Source: Sphingomonas sp. HITSZ_GF (lineage in GTDB: Bacteria; Pseudomonadota; Alphaproteobacteria; Sphingomonadales; Sphingomonadaceae). From it: a stretch of 64,000 nucleotides of DNA. The stretch lies in contig NZ_JARQXA010000001.1 of NCBI RefSeq assembly GCF_029543155.1, forward strand, positions 1,054,001-1,118,000, given 5' to 3'. The position numbers and the translations under genes are program-made. A model generated the notes under the pieces. That model did not search any database. It saw only the letters and a list, made by a program, of their open reading frames with translations, and was not told the origin of the DNA. Positions within the stretch are counted from its first letter, which is position 1. Each line of letters begins with the position of its first letter. Shown here one piece after another: positions 43,532 to 53,303 of the stretch.

Positions 43532-44569
43532 ATGACCGACCCTGCAAACCCGCTCGGCCTCAACGGCTTCGAGTTCGTCGAATTCACCTCGCCCGATCCC
43601 GAGGCGATGGCGCAGCAGTTCGAGCAGCTCGGCTTCGTGCCGACGCACCGGCACCCGACCAAGAACGTCACCCGCTACAAGCAGGGCCGCATCAACCTGA
43701 TGCTCAACCGCGACGAAGCCGGCCGCGTGGCGGCGTTCCGCGGCGAGCACGGCCCCTCCGCCAGCGCGATGGCCTTCCGCGTCGCCGATCCCAAAGCCGC
43801 GATGAAGTGGGCGCTCGAGCATGGCGCCAAGCGCACCGACGAGGACGACACCGTCATCCAGGGCATCGGCGGCTCCTATCTCTATTTCATCGAGGACGGC
43901 CACGATCTCTATGCCGACTGGGCCGAGTTCCCGGGCTGGCAGGAAGCCGAGGCGCGGAACAATGTCGGGCTCGATCTGCTCGATCACCTCACCCACAATG
44001 TCCGGCGCGGCCAGATGCGGGTGTGGTCGGAATTCTACAAGACGCTCTTCGGCTTCGAGGAGCAGAAGTATTTCGACATCAAGGGCCAGGCCACCGGCCT
44101 GTTCAGCCAGGCGATGATCGCGCCCGACAAGGCGATCCGCATCCCGCTGAACGAGAGCCAGGACGACAAGAGCCAGATCGAGGAGTTCATCCGGGAGTAT
44201 AAGGGCGAAGGCATCCAGCACCTCGCCCTCACCACCCCGGACATCTTCGACACGGTCGAGCGGCTGCGCGCCCGCGGCGTCAAGCTGCAGGACACGATCG
44301 AGACCTATTACGAGCTGGTCGACAAGCGCGTGCCCGGCCACGGCGAGGATCTCGAGCGCCTCAAGCGCAACCGCATCCTGATCGACGGCAATGTCGGCGA
44401 CGAGGGCATCCTGCTCCAGATCTTCACCGAGAACATGTTCGGCCCGATCTTCTTCGAGATCATCCAGCGCAAGGGCAATGAAGGCTTCGGCAACGGCAAT
44501 TTCCAGGCGCTGTTCGAGAGCATCGAGCTCGACCAGATCCGCCGCGGCGTGATCAAGGTCGACGCCTGA
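43532..44569 (+). CDS. hppD: 4-hydroxyphenylpyruvate dioxygenase
   Basis: 345 aa. Converts 4-hydroxyphenylpyruvate to homogentisate. Two vicinal-oxygen-chelate domains; the C-terminal one carries iron ligands in LDHLTHNV, EGIQHLALTTPDIF and GPIFFEIIQRKGNEGFGNGN. RGVIKVDA is a normal C-terminus. The ATG at 43532 begins the family sequence; the open frame starts at 43475 inside the operator. Downstream hmgA uses its product. Confidence 0.95.
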   Translation: MTDPANPLGLNGFEFVEFTSPDPEAMAQQFEQLGFVPTHRHPTKNVTRYKQGRINLMLNRDEAGRVAAFRGEHGPSASAMAFRVADPKAAMKWALEHGAKRTDEDDTVIQGIGGSYLYFIEDGHDLYADWAEFPGWQEAEARNNVGLDLLDHLTHNVRRGQMRVWSEFYKTLFGFEEQKYFDIKGQATGLFSQAMIAPDKAIRIPLNESQDDKSQIEEFIREYKGEGIQHLALTTPDIFDTVERLRARGVKLQDTIETYYELVDKRVPGHGEDLERLKRNRILIDGNVGDEGILLQIFTENMFGPIFFEIIQRKGNEGFGNGNFQALFESIELDQIRRGVIKVDA

Positions 44570-44808
44570 ACTCAGACAAGGCTTGGCGCGGGCCGTTCCG
44601 TAGCGTAAGCGACCGCAAAATCTGTGCGCAGTCGCGTGAACCATTTCGCTCCCGCCACGTTGGGCAGGGCAAGAGTTTGGAGAGGGAAGCCGGGGGAGCT
44701 GAGCCAGTTGCGTAGCGCAAAGCTCACCCCGGCCGACACCTTTCCCGCTCCCATTTCCCCAGATCGATCCCCGCACCCCGCGCCGATCCTCCGCGCCGTC
44801 GCCAGATA
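44570..44808. other. Intergenic region between hppD and hmgA
   Basis: About 240 nt before the hmgA operator. It has slightly lower GC than its neighbours and an unsupported minus-strand open frame (see rejected items). No terminator hairpin with T-tract was recognised. Confidence 0.4.
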
Positions 44809-44826
44809 TAGTATCATTTGACACTT
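44809..44826. promoter_or_regulatory. Palindromic operator/promoter of hmgA (TAGTATCA-TT-TGACACTT)
   Basis: Matches the hppD element in 16 of 18 positions and is likewise palindromic, 41 nt before the hmgA ATG. It contains TTGACA as a possible -35. This gives both genes the same regulator even though they are separated by 298 nt. Confidence 0.75.
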
Positions 44827-44867
44827 TATGTGCGGCATCCCACAGAGGCGGGCATAGAGAGGATGCG

Positions 44868-46145
44868 ATGACCGACTATTTCCCCGGCTTCGGCAATCAT
44901 GTCTCGACCGAGGCGGTGCCCGGCGCGCTCCCGGTCGGTCGCAACAGCCCGCAAAAGCCTGCCTTCGGCCTTTATGCCGAGCAGCTTTCCGGCACTGCCT
45001 TCACGGCGCCGCGCCACGAGAACCGCCGCTCCTGGCTCTATCGCCTGCGCCCCACCGCCGAGCATCCGCCCTTCACCCGCTATCGGGGCGCCGCGAACTT
45101 CGCGCCCGGCACCGTCAACGCCCCCCTGCCCCCCAACCGGCTGCGCTGGAACCCGGTCGAGGCACCTGCCCCGGGCACCGACCTGATCGACGGCATGACC
45201 ACGATGCTCGCCAATCGCGACCCCGCCGATCTCGAAGGCGTCGCGGTCCATGTCTATGCCGCCAACCGGGACATGGAGACCCGCGTCTTCTTCGATGCCG
45301 ACGGCGAGTTGCTGTTCATCCCCCAGGCCGGCCGGCTGAGGCTGCTCACCGAGTTCGGGCGGATCGACATCGCGCCGGGCCAGATTGCGCTCGTCCCGCG
45401 CGGCGTCCGTTTCCGCGCGCTGCTGCCCGACGGCGAGGCGCGCGGCTATGTCGCCGAAAACCACGGCGCGCTGTTCCGCCTGCCCGATCTCGGCCCGATC
45501 GGCGCCAACGGCCTCGCCAATCCGCGCGATTTCGAGACGCCTGCCGCCTGGTTCGAGGATCGCGACGAACCCTTCGAAGTGATCCAGAAGCATCTCGGCT
45601 CGCTCTGGACCACCAATCTGCCCCATTCGCCGCTCGACGTGGTCGCCTGGCACGGCAATCTCGCGCCCTGGCGCTATGATCTCGCCCGGTTCAACACGAT
45701 GAACACGGTGAGCTTCGATCATCCCGATCCCTCGATCTTCACGGTGCTCACCTCGCCGAGCGACGTGCCCGGCCGCGCCAATGCCGATTTCGTGATCTTC
45801 CCGCCGCGATGGATGGTCGCCGAAGACACGTTCCGCCCGCCCTGGTTCCACCGCAACATCATGTCAGAGGCGATGGGGCTGATCACCGGCGCCTATGACG
45901 CCAAGGCGGAGGGCTTCGCCCCTGGCGGCCTGTCGCTGCACAACCTGATGGCCGGCCACGGCCCCGACGTCACCAGCTGGCAGGGCGCCTCGAAGGCCGA
46001 GCTCAAGCCGCACAAGATCACCGGGACGATGGCCTTCATGGTGGAGACCTGCTGGCCCTATCGGCCCACCCAATACGCCCTCGACCGCGCCCAGCCCGAT
46101 TACGACGCGGCGTGGGAGGGCTTCCCGAAGGCGCAGTTGCCGTGA
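44868..46145 (+). CDS. hmgA: Homogentisate 1,2-dioxygenase
   Basis: 425 aa. Opens the ring of homogentisate to maleylacetoacetate. The start [20 protein letters not shown] is diagnostic; the iron site segment includes [20 protein letters not shown] followed by MSEAMG, and [13 protein letters not shown] and [11 protein letters not shown] are conserved. AGAGGATGCG precedes the ATG. Full length. The next steps (isomerase and fumarylacetoacetase) are not in the window. Confidence 0.96.
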   Translation: MTDYFPGFGNHVSTEAVPGALPVGRNSPQKPAFGLYAEQLSGTAFTAPRHENRRSWLYRLRPTAEHPPFTRYRGAANFAPGTVNAPLPPNRLRWNPVEAPAPGTDLIDGMTTMLANRDPADLEGVAVHVYAANRDMETRVFFDADGELLFIPQAGRLRLLTEFGRIDIAPGQIALVPRGVRFRALLPDGEARGYVAENHGALFRLPDLGPIGANGLANPRDFETPAAWFEDRDEPFEVIQKHLGSLWTTNLPHSPLDVVAWHGNLAPWRYDLARFNTMNTVSFDHPDPSIFTVLTSPSDVPGRANADFVIFPPRWMVAEDTFRPPWFHRNIMSEAMGLITGAYDAKAEGFAPGGLSLHNLMAGHGPDVTSWQGASKAELKPHKITGTMAFMVETCWPYRPTQYALDRAQPDYDAAWEGFPKAQLP

Positions 46146-46152
46146 CCCCCTC

Positions 46153-46323
46153 AATCCTCCCCGGAACGGGGAGGGGGACCATTTTGCTCCTTCAGCAAAA
46201 TGGTGGAGGGGCGCGCGCCATTTCAGCGCGCGTTCCCTGGCCGCAAACGACACGGCGCGCCTGCGCGCGCCGCCCCTCCACCGCCGCGTCGCGGCGGTCC
46301 CCCTCCCCGTTCCGGGGAGGATT
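46153..46323. repeat. Paired-hairpin element A (type CTCCCCGGAACGGGGAG), noncoding core
   Basis: 171 bp. Left and right ends read AATCCTCCCCGGAACGGGG and its inverse. Inside each end there is GGGGGACC, a variable hairpin (ATTTTGCT/AGCAAAAT on the left, GCCGC/GCGGC on the right) and GGTGGAGGGG. The core is GC-rich with GCGCGC repeats. The right end supplies the Shine-Dalgarno GGGGAGG of the Rieske gene. Confidence 0.88.
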
Positions 46324-46329
46324 TGCGTA

Positions 46330-46683
46330 GTGGAACGCCTCACCACCACCCCGCGGGGCGTCACCCTCGGCCCGCTCGAGCTGATCCCCGACGGCAAGGC
46401 CCGCAACTTCGTGCTGGAGATGCGCGCCGGCCGCTTCCACGGCTTCGTCGTCCGCCAGGGCGAAGCCGTGCACGGCTATCTCGACCTCTGCGCGCACATG
46501 GCGCTGCCGCTCAGCAACAAGCTCGACGACTATCTCACGCCCGACGGCAGCCATATCCAGTGCAGCTGGCACGGCGCGCTGTATCGGATCGAAGACGGCG
46601 TCTGCGTCGGCGGCCCCTGCACCGGCGCGACGCTGCGTCCCTGGCCGGTCGCGGTGGTCGACGGCAAGATCGTCACGGCCTGA
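46330..46683 (+). CDS. Rieske [2Fe-2S] domain protein
   Basis: 117 aa. The cluster ligands are Cys54-x-His56 (CAHM) and Cys78-x-x-His81 (CSWH), complete. The protein is only the Rieske domain, so it resembles a ferredoxin component of a ring-hydroxylating or similar oxygenase. It has no signal peptide. GTG start at 46330, 9 nt after GGGGAGG at the end of repeat element A. It follows hmgA in the same direction, but its electron-transfer partner is not evident. Confidence 0.85.
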   Translation: MERLTTTPRGVTLGPLELIPDGKARNFVLEMRAGRFHGFVVRQGEAVHGYLDLCAHMALPLSNKLDDYLTPDGSHIQCSWHGALYRIEDGVCVGGPCTGATLRPWPVAVVDGKIVTA

Positions 46684-46763
46684 TCGCGCTTGCACAGCTC
46701 CGCGAAATGCGGGATTAGAGCGGCAATTAGGTCAGCAATACTGACTATCCCTGGAGAGTGATC

Positions 46764-47918
46764 ATGACCCCCGATTTCGATTTCGGCCTGGGCGAAACCG
46801 CCGACATGATCCGCGAGACGACGCAGCGCTTCGCTAAGGAGCGGATCGAGCCGCTCGCCGCGAAGATCGATGCCGAGGACTGGTTCCCGCGCGACGAGCT
46901 GTGGCCGGCCATGGGCGAGCTCGGGCTGCACGGCATCACCGTCGAGGAGGAGTTTGGCGGCCTCGGCCTCGGCTATCTCGAGCATGTCATCGCGCAAGAG
47001 GAGATCGCCCGCGCCTCGGCCTCGATCGGCCTCAGCTACGGCGCCCACTCCAATCTCTGCGTCAACCAGATCCGCCGCTGGGCCAATCCCGAGCAGAAGG
47101 CCAAGTACCTCCCCAAGCTGATCTCGGGCGAGCATGTCGGCAGCCTGGCGATGTCGGAGGCCGGCGCCGGCTCGGACGTCGTCTCGATGAAGCTGCGCGC
47201 CGAGAGGACGGACACCGGCTATGTCCTCAACGGCACCAAGTTCTGGATCACCAACGCAGCCTATGCCGACACGCTCGTCGTCTATGCCAAGACCGGCGAA
47301 GGCTCGCGCGGCATCACCACCTTCCTGATCGAGAAGGACATGCCCGGCTTCTCGATCGGCCAGAAGATCGACAAGATGGGGATGCGCGGCTCGCCCACCG
47401 CCGAACTGGTGTTCAACGACTGCGAAGTGCCCGAGGAAAACGTCATGGGCCCGCTCAACGGCGGCGTCGGCGTGCTGATGTCGGGCCTCGACTATGAGCG
47501 CACCGTGCTCTCGGGCATCCAGCTCGGCATCATGCAGGCGTGTCTCGACGTGGTCCTGCCCTATATCCGCGAGCGGAAGCAGTTCGGCCAGGCGATCGGC
47601 CATTTCCAGCTGATGCAGGCCAAGGTGGCGGACATGTATGTCGCGCTCAACTCGGCCCGCGCCTATGTCTATGCGGTGGCGAAGAGCTGCGATGCGGGCA
47701 AGACCACGCGCTTCGACGCCGCCGGCGCGATCCTGCTCGCGTCCGAAAATGCGGTGAAGGTCTCGCTCGAGGCGATCCAGGCACTGGGCGGCGCCGGCTA
47801 CACCAAGGACTGGCCGGTCGAGCGCTTCGCCCGCGACGCCAAGCTGCTCGACATCGGCGCGGGGACCAACGAGATCCGCCGCATGCTGATCGGCCGCGAG
47901 CTGATCGGGGCGGCGTAA
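46764..47918 (+). CDS. liuA: Isovaleryl-CoA dehydrogenase (acyl-CoA dehydrogenase family)
   Basis: 384 aa. Third step of leucine degradation, isovaleryl-CoA to 3-methylcrotonyl-CoA, with [37 protein letters not shown] and the base Glu in [15 protein letters not shown], at the position typical of isovaleryl-CoA dehydrogenases, plus [17 protein letters not shown] at the C-terminus. The ATG at 46764 has GGAG 7 nt upstream; the GTG at 46758 is less suitable. Methylcrotonyl-CoA carboxylase genes lie downstream, which supports the leucine assignment. Confidence 0.92.
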   Translation: MTPDFDFGLGETADMIRETTQRFAKERIEPLAAKIDAEDWFPRDELWPAMGELGLHGITVEEEFGGLGLGYLEHVIAQEEIARASASIGLSYGAHSNLCVNQIRRWANPEQKAKYLPKLISGEHVGSLAMSEAGAGSDVVSMKLRAERTDTGYVLNGTKFWITNAAYADTLVVYAKTGEGSRGITTFLIEKDMPGFSIGQKIDKMGMRGSPTAELVFNDCEVPEENVMGPLNGGVGVLMSGLDYERTVLSGIQLGIMQACLDVVLPYIRERKQFGQAIGHFQLMQAKVADMYVALNSARAYVYAVAKSCDAGKTTRFDAAGAILLASENAVKVSLEAIQALGGAGYTKDWPVERFARDAKLLDIGAGTNEIRRMLIGRELIGAA

Positions 47919-47920
47919 TA

Positions 47921-48064
47921 AATTCCTCCCCGAGCTTGTCTCGGGGAGGGGGACCATCCGAAGGATGGTGGAGGGGCGGCGGCGCAGCCGCCGTCTTCGA
48001 CGGCGCCCCTCCACCCCTCGCTTCGCGAGCGGTCCCCCTCCCCCAGCAAGCTGGGGGAGGAATT
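47921..48064. repeat. Paired-hairpin element B, noncoding core
   Basis: 144 bp. Same plan as element A with different hairpin sequences: terminal CTCCCCGAGCTTGTCTCGGG on the left and CTCCCCCAGCAAGCTGGGGG on the right, then GGGGGACC, inner hairpin ATCC-GAA-GGAT or CGCTTCGCGAGCG, GGTGGAGGGG. The core is one long GC hairpin (GGCGGCGGC around CGACGGC). Lies between the convergent liuA and esterase genes and could act as a bidirectional terminator. Confidence 0.88.
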
Positions 48065-48067
48065 AGA

Positions 48068-49246
48068 TCACTTGAACAGCGAAAGCGGGATCGCCTCGCC
48101 CATCTTGGTTTCGCCCGCGCCGTTCGGATGGAGATTGTCCCCACCCTGCAGCGCCGAAGCGAGGCGCTTGGGATTGGCCGGATCGGCGACCGACTTCTGC
48201 AGGTCGACCACCGCATCGAACGTGCCCGAGGTGAGGATCCAATTGTTGATCTCGGTCCGCATCGCCTCGCCGGCAGGGGTCTGATAGCCCGCGCCTTCGA
48301 ACGGCAGGATCGTCAGGCCGATCACCTTGATCCCGTGGGCATGCGCGCGCTGGACGATCTGGCGATAGCCCGACTTCAGGTCCTCCACCGTGACCACCGG
48401 GCCATTGTTGCGGCCCGAGCCGCCGATGTCGTTGATCCCCTCGAGCATCACGACATGCGTCACGCCCGGCAGCGCCAGCACGTCGCGGTCGAAGCGGGCG
48501 AGCGCATTGGGGCCGGAGCCGCTCGACAGGATGCGGTTGCCGCCGATCGCCTGGGTCACCACCACATGCGGCATGCCCGCCGCGGCAAGCCGCCGGCCGA
48601 GCACGTCGCCCCAGCGGCACACCGGCACCGCTTCGTTCGCGCAGCCGACATTGTCGGTGATCGAATCGCCATAGGCGACGATCACCGGGCGCGGCTTCGG
48701 CGCCAGCACATCGATCTGGGCGAGCAGCGGGCGCGGGCCCGACTGGAGCAGCGCAGTGAAGTCCTTCTCGGTGAAATCGCCGTTCGGCGAGATCTTCGTC
48801 TTCGCGCCGTTCGCGCCGTGCACCGTGTCGATATCGACCTTGTCGGGCATGTAGAGCGACACTTCGATCAGGTCGAACTGCTTGACCGGCAGCGCCACGG
48901 CGTCGCTCACCAGCGGCGCGGCGTTGCGCAGCTTGCCCTCGGCCTGCCCGTCGAAGGTTACGCGCACCGGCTTGCCGCCGGCGATCCGCACCGTCGCGGC
49001 GCCGATCCGCATCGCCGGGCCATAGTCATTCGCCAGCCGGATGCGGATCTTGCTGCCCGCGGCGCCGACGCGCACCTGCATGCGCAGCGTCGCATTCTCG
49101 ACCGAGACGCGCTGCGCCGGCTGGTTCGCCTGCCACATGCTGGCGGTCCAGGCGGGGGTCCAGCCATCGGGGCCGGGACGGGCCTGGGCAGGGTTTGCGA
49201 GAATCAGCAGCGGGGCGATGGCCGCTCCCAGGAACATCCGGTGCAT
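48068..49246 (-). CDS. Secreted SGNH/GDSL-family hydrolase
   Basis: 392 aa with signal peptide (MHRMFLGAAIAPLLILANPA, cleavage after AQA). The four SGNH blocks are visible: Ser in VIVAYGDSITDNVG, Gly in QAIGGNRIL, Asn in LEGINDIGGSG and Asp/His in GGDNLHPNGAG. The N-terminal ~180 residues form an accessory beta domain. Family members are esterases or deacetylases on carbohydrates. AGGAGAG precedes the ATG. It interrupts the leucine genes on the opposite strand. Confidence 0.9.
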   Translation of the reverse strand: MHRMFLGAAIAPLLILANPAQARPGPDGWTPAWTASMWQANQPAQRVSVENATLRMQVRVGAAGSKIRIRLANDYGPAMRIGAATVRIAGGKPVRVTFDGQAEGKLRNAAPLVSDAVALPVKQFDLIEVSLYMPDKVDIDTVHGANGAKTKISPNGDFTEKDFTALLQSGPRPLLAQIDVLAPKPRPVIVAYGDSITDNVGCANEAVPVCRWGDVLGRRLAAAGMPHVVVTQAIGGNRILSSGSGPNALARFDRDVLALPGVTHVVMLEGINDIGGSGRNNGPVVTVEDLKSGYRQIVQRAHAHGIKVIGLTILPFEGAGYQTPAGEAMRTEINNWILTSGTFDAVVDLQKSVADPANPKRLASALQGGDNLHPNGAGETKMGEAIPLSLFK

Positions 49247-49325
49247 TCAGGGTCTCTCCTCCTGTTTGCGAGCATATTATCTTATCAGTCTTATATTACT
49301 AGGGGCAGGTCTCGCGGGCCTCTTC

Positions 49326-49424
49326 TTTCCCCGGCGAAGGCCGGGGCCCAGGCTAAGCAGTGCGCGGCGCAGACGCGCCAAGGCGCGTGACTTCAAGACT
49401 GGGCCCCGGCCTTCGCCGGGGAAA
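49326..49424. repeat. Paired-hairpin intergenic repeat (type CCCCGGCGAAGGCCGGGG), noncoding core
   Basis: Arms at 49326-49351 and 49399-49424 are exact inverted copies over 26 nt. Each arm is a hairpin CCCCGGCGAAGGCCGGGG followed by CCCAG. The core contains a smaller GC hairpin (ACGCGCCAAGGCGCGT). It lies in the 222-nt gap between esterase and M13 peptidase genes. Confidence 0.9.
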
Positions 49425-49468
49425 ATTACAGCAAATACCTCCTTCGGCACGCCGGAGGAGGAGCTACC

Positions 49469-51538
49469 TCACCAGATCTTCACGCGCTTCTCGGGCGCCA
49501 GATACAGCTTCTCGCCCGGCTGGACGTTGAACGCCGGATACCAGGCATCGAGGTTGCGCACGGTAAAGGTCCGCCAGCGGCCCGGCGCATGGCCATCGGT
49601 CGCGACTTCGGCCCGCAGCGCCTGATCGCGCTGCTTCTCGCGCCAGCTCTGGGCAAAGGCGAGGAAGAAGCGCTGGTCACCGGTCAGCCCGTTGATCACC
49701 GGCGCTTCCTTGCCCTTGAGCGAGGCGTGATAGGCCTCATAGGCCGCGGTCAGCCCCGCCACGTCGGCGATGTTCTCGGCCAGCACCTGCTTGCCGTTGA
49801 GGAACAGCCCCGGCAGCACTTCGTACGCGCTGAACTGCGCGGCCAGCGCGGCGCTGGCCTGCTCGAAATGCTTCAGATCCTCGGGCGTCCACCAGTTGCG
49901 CAGCTTGCCCTGGCTGTCGAAGCTCGATCCGGTATTGTCGAAGCTGTGGCTGATCTCATGGCCGATCACCGCGCCGATCGACCCATAGTTCGCCGCCGCG
50001 TCGGACTTGGGATCGTAGAAGGGCGCCTGCAGGATCGCCGCCGGGAAGTTGAGCGCGTTCTGCAGCGGCAGGTTCACGGCGTTCACCGTCTGCGGCGTCA
50101 TCCACCACTCGCCCTTGTCGACCGGCTTGCCGATCTTGGCGAGCTGGTGTGCGGTCTCCGCCTTGTCGGCGCGCAGCAGGTTGCCGACGGGATCGTCCGC
50201 CTTCACCTCGAGCGACGCATAGTCCCGCCAGGTCTCGGGATAGCCGACGCCCACCCGCATCGTCTCGATCTTCTTGCGCGCCTCGGCCTTGGTCGCGGCA
50301 TCCATCCAGCTCAGCCCGGCGACGCGCTTGTCGAACGCCGCCTTGATGTTGACCACCATCGCCTGGATGTCGGCCTTGGACGAGGCCGGGAAATAGTCCT
50401 TCACGTAGAGCCGGCCGACCGCGTCGCCCAGATTGTTGTTCACGCTGGCGATCGCGCGCTTGTCGCGCGGGCGGGATACCTGCTGGCCGCTCAGCTGCTT
50501 CGAGAAGAAGTCGAAGCGCGCCTGGTCGAACTTCGCCGGCAACACCGAGGTGACCTGGTTGATCTGGTGGAAGGCCAGCCAGTCCTGCCATGCCTCGATC
50601 GGCTCGCTGGCGACCAGCCGGGCGAGCTTCACCGTGGTCTCGGGATGCCAGACGATGAATTCCTGCTGGCTGCCCAGCCCCGCGGCGGCCCAGAAGCCGT
50701 CCCAGTCGATCCCCGGCGCCTTCGCGGCGAAGTCGGCCTTCTTCCACCAATTGTCGGCCTTCTGCACATTCTGGCTGGCGACGAGGTCGGTATGCGCGGT
50801 GGCGATCTTGGTCTCGAGATCGAAGACGCGCGCCGCGCGCGCCGCAGGATCGCTCATCCCGGCCAGCGTGAAGATCTTGACCAGATAGGCCTTATAGCCT
50901 TCGCGCGCCTTCTTCATCTCGTCGGTCTGCGAGAGATAATAGTCGCGATCCTCGAGCCCCAGACCGCCCTGCAGCACATAGGGCACGGTCACGTCGGGCT
51001 TGTCGAGCGCCTGGCTCACCCACAGGCCGAACAGGTTCTCGGTGTGGAAATTGGTCGCGTTGAGCGGGTCGACATCGACGCGGACATTGCCGCCCAGCAT
51101 CGCCGAGAGCGCAGTCTTGTCCTTGATCGCCGCGATCGCATCGAGCTGCGGCTTGAGCGGCGTCAGCCCGCGCGCCTCGATCGCCGCGGTGTCGGTGAAC
51201 GCCTTGTACCAGTCCGCGATCCGCCGCTGGTCGGTGCCCGCGGCCGCGTCCGCCTTCAGCGCCGCGTCGATGATCGCCTTGTTGTTCGCCTCGGCCTTGT
51301 TGAACACGTCGAGGAACATGCCGGTCGAGGTGCGGTCGCCGGGGATCTCGGTCTTCGCGCGCCAGCCGCCATTGGCATATTCGTCGAAATCGTCGCCCGG
51401 CTTCACCTGCTTGTTGAGCCCGACCTGGTCGACGCCGACTCCGGTGCCCGCCGATGCGGTGGTTCCCGTGCCGGTGCCAGAGGGCGTGCAGGCGGTGGTC
51501 GCGAGCAGCGCCGCGACAAGGAGTGCATGGGTCTTCAA
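49469..51538 (-). CDS. M13 (neprilysin-type) zinc metallopeptidase lipoprotein
   Basis: 689 aa. Lipoprotein signal with Cys near 17 (LLATTAC), then a Gly/Thr-rich spacer. HEISH at 527-531 is the zinc motif, Glu588 with Asp592 (ENIADVAG) completes the site, and the C-terminal substrate-binding region contains FNVQPGEKLYLAPEKRVKIW. The start is a TTG at 51538 with GGAGAG 5 nt upstream. Acts in the periplasm or at the outer membrane on peptides. Divergent from the carboxylase beta gene. Confidence 0.93.
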   Translation of the reverse strand: MKTHALLVAALLATTACTPSGTGTGTTASAGTGVGVDQVGLNKQVKPGDDFDEYANGGWRAKTEIPGDRTSTGMFLDVFNKAEANNKAIIDAALKADAAAGTDQRRIADWYKAFTDTAAIEARGLTPLKPQLDAIAAIKDKTALSAMLGGNVRVDVDPLNATNFHTENLFGLWVSQALDKPDVTVPYVLQGGLGLEDRDYYLSQTDEMKKAREGYKAYLVKIFTLAGMSDPAARAARVFDLETKIATAHTDLVASQNVQKADNWWKKADFAAKAPGIDWDGFWAAAGLGSQQEFIVWHPETTVKLARLVASEPIEAWQDWLAFHQINQVTSVLPAKFDQARFDFFSKQLSGQQVSRPRDKRAIASVNNNLGDAVGRLYVKDYFPASSKADIQAMVVNIKAAFDKRVAGLSWMDAATKAEARKKIETMRVGVGYPETWRDYASLEVKADDPVGNLLRADKAETAHQLAKIGKPVDKGEWWMTPQTVNAVNLPLQNALNFPAAILQAPFYDPKSDAAANYGSIGAVIGHEISHSFDNTGSSFDSQGKLRNWWTPEDLKHFEQASAALAAQFSAYEVLPGLFLNGKQVLAENIADVAGLTAAYEAYHASLKGKEAPVINGLTGDQRFFLAFAQSWREKQRDQALRAEVATDGHAPGRWRTFTVRNLDAWYPAFNVQPGEKLYLAPEKRVKIW

Positions 51539-51664
51539 GGCGACTCTCCGTATTACTGTATGGCAGGGGTGCTACTCCCGCTTATCCCTTTGCGCCAGCA
51601 CCTTCCCATGCCAGTCTCGCCGGTGTAGGGAGAGGAAAACTAGGACAGGAAGGATGCCCTATCT

Positions 51665-53281
51665 ATGAGCGCCCCGGTGCTCGATTCGAGGGTCGTTGTG
51701 GACGCGGAGGATTTCCGCGCCCGTGCCGCGCATAATCGCGGCCTGGTCGACCAGCTCCGTGCCGATGTCGCCCAGGCGGCGCTCGGCGGCAGCGCGGCGT
51801 CGCGCGACCGCCACACCGCCCGCGGCAAGCTGTTGCCCCGCGAGCGCGTCGAGCGGCTGCTCGATCCGGGCAGCCCGTTCCTCGAGATCGGCCAGCTCGC
51901 CGCCTGCGACATGTACGAGGGCCCAGATGGAAAACCTGAGGTGCCCGGGGCCGGCATGATCGCCGGCGTCGGCCGCGTCTCGGGCCGCACCGTGATGATC
52001 GTCTGCAACGACGCCACGGTGAAGGGCGGCACCTATTATCCGATGACGATCAAGAAGCATCTCCGGGCCCAGGAGATCGCCGAGCAGAACCGCCTGCCCT
52101 GCATCTACCTGGTCGATTCGGGCGGCGCCAACCTGCCCCACCAGGCCGAGGTCTTCCCCGATCGCGATCATTTCGGCCGGATCTTCTTCAACCAGGCGAA
52201 CATGTCGGCCAAGGGCATTGCCCAGATCGCCTGCGTGATGGGCAGCTGCACCGCCGGCGGCGCCTATGTCCCCGCAATGTCCGACGAGACGGTGATCGTC
52301 CGCGAGCAGGGCACGATCTTTCTCGCCGGCCCGCCGCTGGTGAAGGCCGCCACCGGCGAAGTCATCACCGCCGAGGATCTCGGCGGCGGCGACCTGCATG
52401 CGCGCAAGTCGGGCGTGGTCGATCATCTCGCCGAAAATGACGAGCATGCGCTGACCATCGTCCGCGACATCATCAGCCACCTCCCCGCCGATCGCACGCC
52501 GGACCTCGCTCTGCTCGATCCCCGCGCCCCCAAATACGCGCCGGAAGAGCTGTACGGCATCATCCCCGAGGACGTCCGCGCCCCCTACGACGTCCACGAA
52601 GTCATCGCCCGCATCGTCGATGGCAGCGAGTTCCATGAGTTCAAGGCCCTCTACGGCAGCTCCTTGGTCTGCGGCTTCGCGCATATCTGGGGCATGCCGG
52701 TGGGCATCATCGCCAATAATGGCGTGCTGTTCAGCGAGAGCGCGCAGAAGGGCGCGCATTTCATCGAGCTGTGCTGCCAGCGCCGCATCCCCCTGCTCTT
52801 CCTCCAGAATATCTCGGGCTTCATGGTCGGCGGCAAGTATGAGGCGGAAGGCATTGCGAAACATGGCGCAAAGCTGGTCACCGCCGTCGCCACCGCCACC
52901 GTACCCAAGATCACCATACTGATCGGCGGCAGCTTCGGCGCCGGCAATTACGGCATGTGCGGCCGCGCCTATTCGCCCCGCTTCCTGTTCACCTGGCCCA
53001 ACAGCCGCATCTCGGTGATGGGCGGCGAGCAGGCAGCCAGCGTGCTGGCGACGGTCCACCGCGACGCCGACAAATGGACGCCCGAGGAAGCCGAAGCCTT
53101 CAAGGCCCCGATCCGCGCATCCTACGAGGCGGAGGGCAACCCCTGGCACGCCACCGCGCGGCTATGGGACGACGGCATCATCGACCCCGCCCAGACCCGC
53201 GACGTCCTCGGCATCGCCCTCGCCGCCACGCTCAACGCCCCGATCCCCGAGCGCCCCGCCTTCGGCGTGTTCCGCATGTGA
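51665..53281 (+). CDS. liuB: Methylcrotonyl-CoA carboxylase carboxyltransferase (beta) subunit
   Basis: 538 aa, two crotonase-fold carboxyltransferase domains. [20 protein letters not shown] and [38 protein letters not shown] and [20 protein letters not shown] are typical of MCC beta rather than propionyl-CoA carboxylase. Carboxylates 3-methylcrotonyl-CoA with the biotin subunit encoded at 54747. Element C with its nuclease gene and two small genes lie between the two subunits. Confidence 0.94.
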   Translation: MSAPVLDSRVVVDAEDFRARAAHNRGLVDQLRADVAQAALGGSAASRDRHTARGKLLPRERVERLLDPGSPFLEIGQLAACDMYEGPDGKPEVPGAGMIAGVGRVSGRTVMIVCNDATVKGGTYYPMTIKKHLRAQEIAEQNRLPCIYLVDSGGANLPHQAEVFPDRDHFGRIFFNQANMSAKGIAQIACVMGSCTAGGAYVPAMSDETVIVREQGTIFLAGPPLVKAATGEVITAEDLGGGDLHARKSGVVDHLAENDEHALTIVRDIISHLPADRTPDLALLDPRAPKYAPEELYGIIPEDVRAPYDVHEVIARIVDGSEFHEFKALYGSSLVCGFAHIWGMPVGIIANNGVLFSESAQKGAHFIELCCQRRIPLLFLQNISGFMVGGKYEAEGIAKHGAKLVTAVATATVPKITILIGGSFGAGNYGMCGRAYSPRFLFTWPNSRISVMGGEQAASVLATVHRDADKWTPEEAEAFKAPIRASYEAEGNPWHATARLWDDGIIDPAQTRDVLGIALAATLNAPIPERPAFGVFRM

Positions 53282-53303
53282 TGGTGGAGGGCGCGCCTCC
53301 CGC

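Noticed and set aside
44572..44838. 88-codon minus-strand frame between hppD and hmgA
   Set aside because: It has some protein-like stretches ([19 protein letters not shown]) but overlaps the hmgA operator, has no clear ribosome site and no recognised family; kept as an intergenic region.
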